Positions 46,169-59,600 of a stretch of DNA of 64,000 bases are shown one piece after another. The stretch is from Lunularia cruciata. Lineage: Eukaryota > Streptophyta > Marchantiopsida > Lunulariales > Lunulariaceae. Position 1 is the first letter of the stretch. Each line of letters begins with the position of its first letter. The position numbers and the translations under genes are program-made. Below the pieces are notes generated by a model, which saw only the letters and a program-made list of their open reading frames with translations, did not search any database and was not told the DNA's origin. The stretch lies in assembly GCA_948567375.1 (NCBI GenBank), contig OX419759.1:28063493-28127492 (forward strand), read 5' to 3'.

Positions 46169-47667
46169 ATTTGGAGGGTCCACTATCCAATTATTTCCAT
46201 ATCTTGTAATTAGCAAATAGACTTCCTCGTTCTTCGTAGCCAATAGCGATTATAATGTACATTACGCGTAGAGCTCTACTACAGTAAAGCTATTGTAGTA
46301 CCTGGGACAGCAGCCCCACTTTCAATTTTGGAGCTCCATGGAACAAATGCTTCCAGTTTTTGTAACGTAGAATCCTCTCTTGGGATAAGTTCTCCTTCAC
46401 AAACTCATACCTCACGTCCGGAATACAGACCTGGAAATCCAGTACTTTCGGAACTTTTCTGGTTTATTCGGACACTCTTATCAAACGATGGAATAGGGGC
46501 AAAATGTTCGGCGTCTGGTTTCGCTCAAATGTTGTCTCCATATCCTAAACGCCCATCCCTCTTTTAAGTAGTCATTATAAGCGGTCCAATTTAGACCTGC
46601 GTCTCTGTTACGAATCGACAGTGTGAATGCATATTTTATTCAGATAAACATGATGTAGTAGCGAACGCTCGGAAGAAACCCTAAGGCGATTCGCCTCATG
46701 TTCATCAGATTCTGCGGAAGTTGAGGACTGATGTTCATCGGGCATGTTGCAACGAATTACTAAGAAAACCTCGGACGAAAGCCATGGAATAAGAGCCAGG
46801 GACAGGATCTATCTCTTGGTCTAAGATCCATCTAAGATCTATCTCTTGGTCTTAGAGGCGTTGCACTTGCTGACACTTGTAGTGGTGGATGGATCCGCTG
46901 CGTTTGTCCAATTCTACTCGTGGCTGAGGTTATGAAGTTGATCGGCATCGAGCTGGCTACATCCATTCGTCAGTACGCTTATCGAATTTCGGGGAAAGAA
47001 CAGAAGGGAATTGCTGTTAACAATTTCTTCCTTCTACATTCTCGGAGCGAGGCCAAGTGAACATGGCAGGAGTCTCCATCCCGTACAGAAAGTGACGTTT
47101 AGGCATAACAATGCATGTAAACCTCCGCTTAGCTTCAATTCAAATTCTTCGTCCGAGAAACCTCTTCTTCGCTGCCAATTCAACCGATCTGCACTTTGCG
47201 TGCACATGACAGAACGAAGTACGGTTGCACACGTAGAATGCTTCCATGTCTTAGCACTTGTTCGATCTGCGAAACCTCGATCGAGTCGCTCCTAATCAAG
47301 CCTAATCACATGGCCAAACACAGCTGAAGAAACCTAAAGATCATTGCTAATCAATTTCTCACTCCCCCGTTGAAACTGTCCGCATGTCATCTGTTAATCA
47401 CAAATGCATACATCAGTATCCGACGGACCTGAGTTAAGAACGAAGTTGCTGTACAGAAGTAGCCAAGAAGGTTGTGCTTCCTAATTTGTCTAAACCCAAA
47501 GTGTTCTGGAGGGTCAACACATAAGAATTTGTGAACTCCTGTATGCACGTTGACGAATGACCTGAAGATGATTCAAGTTACGCGAGCGTGCCCTCGGAGC
47601 AACTAGGAAATAGGCTTCGGATTTCAACGAGGGAAAGAGCAACAAGTCGCGATCCGAGACCACAAAA
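46169..47667. other. Intergenic region between the SET and kinesin genes
   Basis: About 1.5 kb between two plus-strand genes, so it should hold the 3' end of the first and the promoter of the second. No element or other gene was found. A short direct repeat of ATCTATCTCTTGGTCT occurs near 46810 and 46838. Confidence 0.5.
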
Positions 47668-50600
47668 ATGGACCATTTAGCAGCAGCCTGTGGTGCGACG
47701 AGCTTTCCCGTTCGACACAATCACAATATAAGCAGGGGTCCGGTGCTGCCCAAGAGGAGAAAAGCTCCAAGTGACAGAATGGTGCAAACCATGGATGCAA
47801 AGTTCTCACTTCCAGATAAACGGCCTAGGTCGTCCAACGCTGACTACAATGACGGTGGTAAGCTGCAAATCATTCCATTCTTCAAATTTCACTGGGACTG
47901 GTATTGACGGTTCCCTGTAAAGGAAGTTTGAACGGAAGTTTCAGCGTCTCCCATTTCTGTAATGCAGAACGTGTGCGTGTTACGGTGAGGTTGAGACCAC
48001 CTTCAAAGGCAGAGCAGAGAGAAGATGAAGCAACGCCCTTTATATTTCTCGACACTGAGAAGAACACTGTTGTTCTGCGGCGTAGGTAGGGCAATACTTC
48101 ACAGTACATACTTCGTGTGACAAATATTATGCTAGTTTCTAGGCGATCAGTCCCCTGGCCAGAAAACCTGTCAAGGAGCTCAACATCCTTTCTTTACCCT
48201 TCTGTACATGCTAATTAAAGTTTCATTTCATTGAAGTGCTTGATATCCACTCGACAATCAGCGCTCACGACTTGTTTATGTGGATGGGTAGGGGAAGCTT
48301 CGTGGACTTCACGGAGTTTCAGTTCGATGGAGTTCTTCCTTCTGGTTGTCAGCAGGTGGATGTATACAATATTTCAGCAAGGCCTGTAGTTTTGGTACGA
48401 CTCCTTGATCCAGATTCTACCAGAATCACCCTTATTCTCGGAATTCTGTGTCATATGAGAAAGATTTTTATTCTAGAACCCTTCTAATACCTACCCCGGC
48501 TCAACATCCACAAGCATGATATACATACATTGTCAGACTTCTGAATAGACACACTGCACTTCTAAATAGAAGTGCTCAGCAGGAGGGATGCAGTAGATTT
48601 GCTTCATTACCTATGCAGTAGATCTCGTCTCCTTTTCCTTGTGGTCTAATTTAAGACAGGGATAAGGTCTTGAATAAAGTCTTGACGGAACCCAGATAGT
48701 ATAGTAGCGCAGTTCAGCCTAACACGCAGCAGTGTGGGACTAATTGACGGTGTAAGATTCAAGTAAATCATCGTCGTATTGCAGGATGTCTTACAAGGTT
48801 ACAATGGAACTATCATGGCATATGGTCAGACAGGAGCTGGAAAGACTTATACTCTCTCTGATAAACTTGCCTGTGGAGGGCTGTCAGTAGAAGGTAAGAT
48901 ATTTTAGATACTGGTCCATCAGTTCTTGCCAGGATTCTCGAAGCGCTGCATGGGTATGTACAGAAGGAGTGCAATGCAATCACTTCTCTTGTCAACCGCT
49001 CACTCAGTATATTAAAGTTGATCTGAAATTTGACAACTCTGCGATCTATTTTCGTTCTTACAGGAATAATCCCAAGATCAGCAGCTGAGATTTTTGCCAG
49101 AGCAGAACAAGATAACGACAACGAGTACCATGTGTCCATGTCTTACATCCAGATATACATGGAACAGGTACTCGCCTTTTGCAATAGGAAGTTGTTAGAA
49201 TCTGTGTGTGCCGTCTGTAATCATGAAGTCACTCAGCTATCATAATATTCCTGACTGAAGAGGTAAAGAGAGTCAAAAGAGCCGCTGTATATTTACATAA
49301 GATCTCCGGTCAAGTTCCGTCCCCCTTCATTGCAGAATATCCCACGTTCTCGGTTCCCTACTTAGTGGGTTCTGGATCCCTCGTTCTTCGAACGACTTCT
49401 GCTCTCATTGATCAAATATCGCAAGTGAATACCGGTGAGCGGTACCGTAAGCTGGGTGAAAGGTATCTCTGGAATCACTCCAAGTTTCGAATGCAGATCC
49501 AAGATCTTCTTCGGCCTGAAAGTAGTAACATGCAGATTCGAGAAGGAGAAACTGGAGTTTATGTGTCTGGAGTAGAAGAGGTGACTTCTACGAGCCCTCT
49601 TGCTCCTAGTCTGCCAGACGTATATGATGATCCGATTCTGCAGAGGTCAACACGTTTCTTGCCATGAGATACTCAGTAAGCTGAAGCTAGCATATACACG
49701 CAATCGATTATCGAATTTTGAACGCTTTATCCTCTCAAAAAATATTGGATTCGCAACTAGAGCTGATCTCTATTACAATCTCAGGATTCAATTTGATCTC
49801 CTCACTATGAGGTCTGTGCAACCTAAACGAATTAGATTACTTGTTCAATTGCCGACCGTAATCATCAGATCCCAACACAAGTCGGATTCCTCCTAAGGTA
49901 CTCTGTCAAAAGATAAACTTCCCTTTTAAAACATAAAGTAACGAATAGTAACAAGAAACATCGGGTGCCTGTTAACAGGTAGAAGTCAGGTCAGCTGAGG
50001 ACGTGATGAAGTTGTTATTACTGGGCGACCGCAACCGTGCTTTTTCTTTCACGAAGCTGGTAACATTCACACTGCCTGGCTCAGAAGTATGTCTAGAAAC
50101 AACTAGCGAACTTCATCTTTTCAGGACTCGTTAAGTAGATTAGTCTTCGGATGAGGTATCCAGCATCCACCTAGGCTGATATGCGGACAGTTTATCAGCA
50201 CAATACCATAACTAGAACACATTACATGGATTGTAAATAGTGGGTAACAAGTTGTCAAAGGGACTCAAAATGCATATCAAGAATCACTAAAGGATGAACA
50301 GAAAATTTACTTCAAGAATGACCAATTATGTCGCTATCCGGAGAGTGTAGAATGCTCATTCATCCCGGAGCCATGCAATTGTGATTCTCACTGTGGAGAG
50401 AAAAGCTAAAATTTTCTCTGAGCCAACCTCCGACGTGCCGGAACGTCCACTTAGTGCAAGTAGCGCTGGATTCTTAGATGGTGAAAGGTGCGACGATCAA
50501 CTCTACTCAAATCGGCACTTTACTTACAACTATTCAGTCCTTGGAAGTGTTGAAGAACCAAATAACCTGGGGCTAAGCATGGGCAATAAGAAATATTATG

Positions 50601-53600
50601 TTGATATAAATGAGATTGTTGGGTATCTTTTGTTCCCGCTGGATCTGAGTAAGTGCAAAATGGCATGATCATGCAGGGTACTAGTCGGAAAGCTATTCCT
50701 TGTCGATCTTGCTGGGTCCGAAAGATTAAAGAAAAGTGGTACGATAGTCGGATCCTACTCCCATCTAGCAAGCATCTTCATACTAAAAGTCATACTGTTA
50801 CGGTTGGTTTCCTTGTTTTCCAGACTACATCTTTAAAGTAATTGCCGAGATCTGGAGTAGAAAATTGTATAGTTTCTGATGGTCAAGAGGGAATCAACCT
50901 CCCATAAAATTGGAGAAAGTTCATAGTGGAGGTGGAGAACGTTCGGAGTTCACCAATTCAATCAAACATATGGAACCCCAGCAAAAAGGATTGGTCAATT
51001 CGAGCAACCACAATCTAGACAAATTGCTCATTACTTTGTGCAGGAGGTCTCAACTAAGCTGACTATTAGTGATTGGACTGTGAATAGGATCAGAAGGACT
51101 CCGAGCAAGTGAAGCAATGAGTGTCAACTTATCCCTGACATGTCTTGGTAAGCATGCTACTTGGCATGCCCTACATTTGTTCCATCTCTATTTGCATATC
51201 TTCTTAACAACCTGAACTCATCTACATACTTAAAACAACTAGATTGGAAGACAGACGAGGCTTTCTGGATAACAGAGATGCTACCCTGATCTAAAAACGT
51301 TAACTGACAGTCCTCCATAAGTAGTAGTGTAGAAGTCGTTCACTAACCTCCAAAGTGTAGAAGTCGTTCAGTAACCTCCAACCGAAACTCGTCTCATACA
51401 ATCTTTGCATAAAGGACTCCACTTATGAAATGGAAATCCTAAAATTACTCCAGGAAAGTGCATAGGAGCAAGGGCAGATCCAAATTCTACACATGTGCCA
51501 TTCCGAGACTCCAAACTTACTCGTCTCCTGCAAGAGTCTCTTGGAGGTACTGTTGACAAGTTTGATTAATTCAAATGGAAATGCTCGCAGTGTGTCTGTT
51601 AGTCGATCTCGTACCAGTTCTAGTTCGCCAAAAAGGAGCAGGTATGACTTGTTCAATAAGTCTCCACGTTGTATAACTGACTCTCAACTGTACTTCGAAA
51701 GTTAAGGGGTTGATATGTTCATTGAGTCTGAATGGAGACATAAGCTGCGGAGGCTGCTATACGTAGCTAATATAATACTGAAAACCTCGGATGTAGGAAA
51801 CGCGAAGACTTCTCTTATCATCAACATTGCTCCGTGTAACGACTACTTACAGGAGTCCCTCTCGTCGCTGCTCTTCGGTTCCCGGGTTTGTAAAGACACT
51901 AAACTCGGCGGTTTCAGTATGTGATGACCATTGTGGTCGAAGTATTGTCTAGTGATATGGTAAAACCTTTGCAGATTACCTCCAAATACGCTCCTTCACT
52001 CATGAAGACCTACTCTGACTCGATTTGCATGTTTTATCAGGACTTATGTCTCGTTGGAGTCATAACGATATGATTGGGAGCAAGACACTAGAGTACTATA
52101 GACAGTTAATATGACAGGACTATACATTCTCTATTATTTTGACAATATGCATGATTTTACCACAATGGTCGTAAGCATATGAGCTGATTTTCAAGCGTAG
52201 CTCATGTGGTGACACCATTTGGCATGGATCATTGCGTTACGTACCGGTCTCATTTCTCAGACGTAGTGCGAAGTTAAATACTGAAACTTCCGTTGATACA
52301 GAGCCAGGAGAATAATTATTAATTCGTTGCAGCGAACAAGGTTTTTAACCAATCAGCGATCTCCAATTCCTATGCAGGCAATGAAAGTCGCAACAAGGGC
52401 GATTGTCAATGTCGAAGAGGAGTTCAGAGTTTTGACGAAAAACCTTCAAGACACTCTCGAAATGCAAGACGAGCGTTTGCAGTCTTTGGAGGTACAAACT
52501 TATTCACTTGACGTATAAGTGCTTCCAATTGAGTGTGGGACTGGAAGGAGCCACCATTTTCCGATAAGCGACTCAGGATTGATCTCATTCAAAATATTCA
52601 ACTTTCCAATTCTTAGACCACGATCATATTAGCAGTCTAGTATGCAGTTAGTTCTCTATTGCAGTGTCTATGCAAGAGCGTTTCCTCTGTCTTTCCTGTT
52701 CCTTGAGCTTTGATAATGTAGATGCCCATTTTATTGCTGGCATGGCCTGGTTTCTACTCGTAAACGTGTTGATTAATATACTGACGTAGTGCTTGTGTAT
52801 AGGCATCCATTTCCACCAAAGAAGAGCAACTCATGCAAGCTCGTCGAAGTTTGGAAGAGCGGACTAGGCAAGTGGAAATTCTTAGGGAAGAACAGAACAG
52901 CTTCAACGAGAAGTTCATGGAACAATTGCGACTCAAAGATGAGAATTGGCGTAACAGGTATGTGGTTGACGTAGAGAAACCAGAAATCAAGAGAATACTC
53001 AAGTAAAATGCCTCAAACTTAGCTGAATGAACGACGGGCGCTTCCGCGAATTGTGGGATGGTACAGTAGTCTTCTTGTTGATGTCCTTACTATGCTGGAG
53101 TTTTCCTCACGTATTAGAGTATATTAGTTTGTGGAGCTTATGGAGTTCTACTGAAACATGTGTCTGCATGGAAGACTTGAAAGCGTGCGGAACGCTGCCG
53201 TCGATAGCCATAGAAAGGTGACTACATTTCATCACAGTCTTCTTCTACATTTCTTTCCACAGATTGCAACTAACAGTATGACTGCATAGAGTTAGGTTTT
53301 CCAATCCATTCATTTGGAGGAAATGTAGAATTATTGAGACGTTATTGCTGAATAATGAATCGATTTTTCTTCCATTACAAGCTTGAGAAAGGTGAAGTTC
53401 ATTCACTTTTGAATAGTAACAATTTAAAGTGGCCGTGATGCAGCGGATAAATTATCTGCAGGACGAACTGGAGAAGCTTAAGGAAATAGATGGACAACAA
53501 GGGACCACTCTTCAAGTTCTGAGCAATGGACTCGCAAAGGTATCGAGATTTACTTTTGTGGATAACTTCAGGATGGTACTTTAGTATCTCATGTCTTCTT

Positions 53601-56600
53601 TCTCATTCAGAATATGTTCTTTTAGAGACTACCCTAATTATCTTTTCCTTTCGAGGATAATTTGCAGGACTTTGCAGCCCGAGTAATACAAAGATCCTAC
53701 CGACGGCGTTATCTTATCAAATTGCAAAAAGTCATATCTCCTGTCAATTCCTCTCGCTTTTTTCAGCGTTTCATTTATTCTCGTGACCTTAATTCTTTGC
53801 TTCTCGCTTCCTCTTTTCTATTGCAAATGTATTGCTAGTTACCTTCAAGGGAGAAGTCAGAGAAAAGGGTTGAGTCCCTTCCTCGCAGGGTAATCCTGGT
53901 GTCACTAAGAACACACAAACAATAATTGCTTTATTATCAATTTGGTAACATATGCTAATGAGAACTATCGTTTCTGCTCTTTGAAATAGAAGGTCTGTTA
54001 GTCATTCTAACCTCTGCTGGATCAAACATCATTAACACTCAGTTTCTTCTGGTCTCACCAGAGTAGACACCATTGATTACACTCAGCAATACAGCAGAGT
54101 GAACTGTAGAGCAGAGAGATGTCCACGAACATCTCTATGCTCTACAGTTCTCAAAGATATCACAAGAAATTCACTCACGCAATATTTAATAACACCTAAC
54201 ATTGGAGTAGCATGGAACACACCTGAGATGATGTTAAATAACTCAGGACTTCATGAAATGCAAGGTGTTGGTGTTGGGAATAATCTTTGTAAAAGAACTA
54301 ATTCAAACAAGTTTAGAAAACATTCATATATTCACCCAAGCAAACTTAGAAAAGTTGTTTTGCATAACTCTAATTGTGGTTGCGTCCCAATTTACCCTTA
54401 GCAGATGGCAGAGCTCTAGAGGAATCTAACAAAACCATAAAAACTAGAGAATATCCTAAACTAGAGATTAACTAAAACTAACATATGCATATCATTGTGT
54501 GAATTGTGTATTTGAAGACATCACCTCTTTAATATTTGGAGCTTTTTCAGTTGTTGTATAGATTAGTTCAGTTAACGACAATTTCCATTTAACGAACAAG
54601 TATCTGTTAGCTTTTTCCATAGCTTTTTCCATTACCGAACTTATGTCAGTTTTTAGTTAATCTTTAGTTTAGTGAGTTCTCTAGTTTTTATGGTTTTGTT
54701 TGATTCATCTAGATCTTTGCCATCTGCTTAGAGAAAAGTGAGGCGCAATCACAATTAGGGTTGTGCAAAGCAACTTCTTAAGGTTTGCTTATGTGTATAT
54801 ACTAGTGTTTTTTATACTCATTTGAGTTAATTTTTTTACAAAGGTGATTGTCAACACCAAACACTTTGAATTTCATAGTCTTGAGTTACTTAACATCCTC
54901 TCAGCTGTGTTCCATGCTATCGCAGTGTTAGATGTTATTAGTAGCACAGTGCTACGGGAGTGAACTTCTGAGTGCTGTCTTTGAACTTTGAGACTAGACA
55001 GAAGTCTAGTATTGCTATGTGTTAGTGATTTTTGATACATCAAAGGTTAGAATGACTGCCAGACCCTCTATTTCAAAAAATAGAAACAGTAATTCTTATC
55101 AGGTTATGGGCCCGTCGTCACCACTGGGGTTGATAGGAGAACTTAGAGAGATAAAGAAACTGGGAAACACTAACTACAAATCTTGGGCTTTGAGTGTGAA
55201 GTCTATCTTAGATAGCTATGACTGATTGGACTTGGCATTAGAGGCTCATGATACAGATGACCTAGAATCCAACAAGGAGGAGAGTCTCAAGCACTCTACT
55301 ACACGGAGGTTTCTGCTAAGGGCTATGCAAGAGCCAAACAGAGACCTAGTAGACATTTATGCTTGGAGTTGGGAGATTTGGCATAAACTCAAGAGTTATT
55401 ACTCTGTTGAGAAACTGGAGTGTTCAAAAAACGAATCTGGGATGGAATCTGCACCTTGAAATTGCAAAATGGTGATGATTTCACCATGCATTTGTCAAAA
55501 CTGCAGAAGGTCTTCAAGAGAGTCAAGGAGGATGGGATTGTACTCATTTGAGAAATATGAGATCAACCATCTCTTAGGGACTCTCCCTTCAAGCTATAAC
55601 TCTGTCCTAGTAGCTCTGGGTGTTTTACCTGTTGAGGTTATCACATGGGATTATGTGATAAACAAATTGCTGCTGTTTAGCAAAGACAGAGATGACAAAG
55701 AGATGAAGTTAAATGAGTTGGGAGATGCTGCTCTGTTCAGTGCTTCTTCTCAGCCAAGAAGAGTGCCAGATAGAAGAGTGAGAAAATCTGGGAAATGAAT
55801 TAGTATTGTTGATGATAGGACTTGTTATTTGTGTCATGAAAAGTGTTATATTGCACCTGTATGTCCCAAGAAAAGAGAAAGGAGAGAACAAGAGCTGAAG
55901 AAGGTAGGCAAGAGACCTCAACCAGTAAAGGGTCGAAAATCTGAGAGTTCAACTTACAACACATAGGAGTGCCATGAGATAGAAAGCGATGAGGAGGGGT
56001 ACTCAGCAGAAGAGCTGGATTGTGGAATGTTGGCAGAATCACAGTTGTTCTCAAATGGCTCTGGATGGTTCTTGGATTCTGGAGCCACCTCTCATATCTG
56101 TTACCAGAAAGAGCTGTTCTCAACTCTTCAACTTGTGAAGATTCCCAAGAGTGTTCGTTGGGACTTGGGATTTTGAATCCAGTGTCAAGAATCGACAAAG
56201 TTCCTATTGCCTTCATGGGAAGATCTAACACAAGTTCTTGTAAGAGCTATTTGGAAAATGTGCTCCATGTTCCCGATTACACCAAGAACTTGATATCAGA
56301 TTACACCAAGAACTTGATATCAGTACATTGCCTCATGGAGCATGGAGTGGATGTTCTATTTGAAAGCAACAGAAATCAATGCACTTTGAAGAAAGGAGAG
56401 CTTGTCCTTGGGTATGGTACTGCCAAAGGGAAGCTGTTCAAGTTGATGGAAGCTGATTGTTCTGATTCTGCATTGATAGCAGAAAACAGATATGATATCC
56501 ATCTCTGGCATTTGAGATTAGGGCACTTGTCAGAGCAAAAACTACATGCTCTTGAGAAGGTAGTGGAGGGGTTGAACTAGATCCCAAAGGAAAACTCGAA

Positions 56601-59600
56601 TTATGCATTGGGTGTGCAGAAGGTAAGGCACACAAAGCTCCTATCCCCAAGAAATCTTCATCTAGAGCTTCGGGTATTCTAGATGTCACACATTCTAATG
56701 TATGGGGATACATGATTGAGAAGTCATTGAGGGGAGGAGTCTACTATATGTCCTTTGTGAATGATTACAGTAGAAAGAGTTTTATCTATCTTATGAAAAG
56801 CAAGGATGAATGCTGCCAAAATTCCAGAAGTTTGTAGCCATGGCTGAGTTGCAGACTGGGAGGAAAGTCTTGCGATTGAGAACAGATGTAGACAGAGAGT
56901 ACAGGAATGAGGAATTCCTCTCTTTCCTGTCCGAGAAAGGAATTCTCCTTGACTGTACTGCCAGAGACAGTCCTGCACAGAATGGAGGTGCAGAAAGGTT
57001 GAATAGGACACTGGTGGATAAAGCATTGGCGATGCTCCAACATGCCAAGCTGGAGAGAAAGTTTTGGGGTGCTGCAATTAGCACTGTAAATTTTCTTAGA
57101 AATTCAGTGTACCACAGCATTGCAAGGAAGAACTCCTGAGGAATGCTGGAGTGGTAGGACGCCTAATATTTCAGCTTTGAAAGTTTTTGGATGTCCTGCT
57201 TATGTTCATATTTCCAAAGAGCAAAGGAGGAAGTTCACAAAGAAGGCTGCTTTTTGTAGGATATGAAGAGGGACTGAAAGGATATCTTCTGTACAATCCT
57301 AGGTCTAGATCATCGTAAGTAGAGATGTACTCTTTGATGAATTGAGGACTTGGAGAGTGAGAAAAGTGATGAGTTGCAGAAGCAAGCTGATCAGTTTGAT
57401 CAGCCTGATCAATCTATCTTTCCAAGCTGCAGAGTCAGTTCTTCAAATCAATCATCAGAAGAGCAATCTCTACCTAAAGCTGATGGTTCACCAAAGGAGA
57501 GTCTGAAGGTGTACAAAACAAGGCCTAAACAGCCAGTGGTTTCTGATTATGATACCACAGAAGAAGACTCTCAGAAGCAAACTGCAAATGCAGAATCTCT
57601 GAGTGAGATTCCAGAGATGTCAAGAGATGACTTGAAACTTCTGGGCACAGAGCCAAGAAGATCACAGAGAGATAGAAAACCTATTGACAGACTTGGCTTT
57701 CTATCAGAAGACATGTCAGATGAATCTTACATCTGTCATGAAGATTGTGATCCAAACAGTTTATAGCAACCTATGCTCAGACCAGATTTGAGTCTGTAGT
57801 AGTTGGCTGTAGCAGAAGAGAAGAAGTCTCTTCAGACTAATGGTACATGAGTACTAGTTGATTTACCACCAGGTAGGAAAGCAATTGGCTGTAAATGGGT
57901 TTTTGGGTCAAACGTGGAGCCAAGAATGAGATCCTGAAGTACAAGGCAAGAATTTTTGCAAAGGGTTTCAATCAGAAAGCATCAATAGATTATTCAAAAA
58001 CTTTTGCACTGTTGCCAGGTATGGATCTATTTGCATGCTTTTAGCTCTTGCAGCAGAGAGAGATTGGGAAGTGGAGCAGTTAGGTGTGAAAACTACCTTT
58101 CTCACTGGAGATTTGAGAGAGTCTATTTACATGTGTTAGTTTAGTTAATCTCTAGTTTAGAGACTTCTCTTGACTTTAAGGTTTTGTTAGAATCCTCTAG
58201 AAGCCCTGCCAAATGTCTTCTACTTAGGGTAAAGAGGGGCGCAACCCTAATTAGGGTTAAGCAAAGCAACCCCCTAGGGTTTGCTGAAGTGTATATAAGA
58301 GTGCTTTCTACTCCTGTTTCAGTTAGTTCTTCAACAAGGGTAATTCCCAACACCTCTTCCTTGCATTTTGTGAAGTCCTAAGTTGCCTAACATCATCTCA
58401 AAATTGTCTTTTGATATCTCAGTATTAGAGGCTACTAGTGCTGCGTGAGAGAACCTACTTGATGCTTGGGAGCTGTGATACAAAGAGAGAGGTCTAGTAT
58501 TGCAGTAGTGATGTCTGATACATCAGTGATAAGAGGGAGTGATAGACCTTCCACTTCAAATAGTAGGAAGCTTGGTTCTTATCAACATGGATGTTCCAGA
58601 TGGATATACTGAAGGCAAAGGGAAAGTATGCTTGCTTAAGAAGGCTTTATATGGTCTTAAGCAAGCTCCTAGAGCCTGGTATGAGAAACTAGACTCATAC
58701 TTTAGAGAGCAGGATTTCAGATGAGCAGATTCTGATATGAATGTGTATACTAGAAATCATGTATACATAGCTGTATGTGTAGATGATCTATTACTGTTGG
58801 GGAACAGTGGATCTATCAATGGAGTGATAGATTTTTTGTGTTCTGTTTTTGAGATGACTATCCTTGGTCCTGTAAAACTCGTTTTAGGAATCAAAGTGAG
58901 CAGAGACAGAGAAGCAGGATGGATCCGAATCAGTCAACCACAGTATGTGAGATCCATCCTAACTAAGTATCAGATGACAGAGGTGAATCCTGTCTCTACA
59001 CCTCTTGATCTGGGGTGAAAGCACAGCAGAAACATAGATGGTGAGGTGAATCACTGTGACAAAATGTTGTATCAGAGTGCTCTTGGTTCTCTAATGTTTA
59101 TCATGGTCTGTACAAGACCAGATATATGCTATGCAGTGGGAGCACTAGCTCGATATACTAGCAACCCTGCACAAGCACATTGGAAAGGTATAGAGAGGGT
59201 ATTCAGGTACTTGAAGGGTTCTCAAGATGCATTCTTGGAGTACAGAAAGCAAGGGAACATACTTGCTTGTACTCTTGAAGCATATACAGATGCTAGTTGG
59301 GGAGATGACACAAATAACAGCAGATCAACTAGTGGATACCTAATCATGCTCAGTGGTGGAGCAATCAGCTGGTGTAGTAAACAGCAAACATCTGTTGCAC
59401 TGTCTACTACTGAGGCAGAATTCGTGGCTGCCTCAAATGCTACTCAAGAAGTCATCTGGAACAGGAGACTTCTTAAGGAGCTGGGTTTTGAGCAAGAAAG
59501 TCCTACTACATTGTTTTGTGACAATATAGGAAGTATAGCACTCAGCAAAAATCCTGTACATCACCCAAGGACTAAGCACATTGAGATTAGAAAGAGATTT

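Noticed and set aside
47668-53730. Kinesin pseudogene
   Set aside because: The interruptions coincide with GT-AG introns whose phases agree throughout, and all catalytic motifs are intact.
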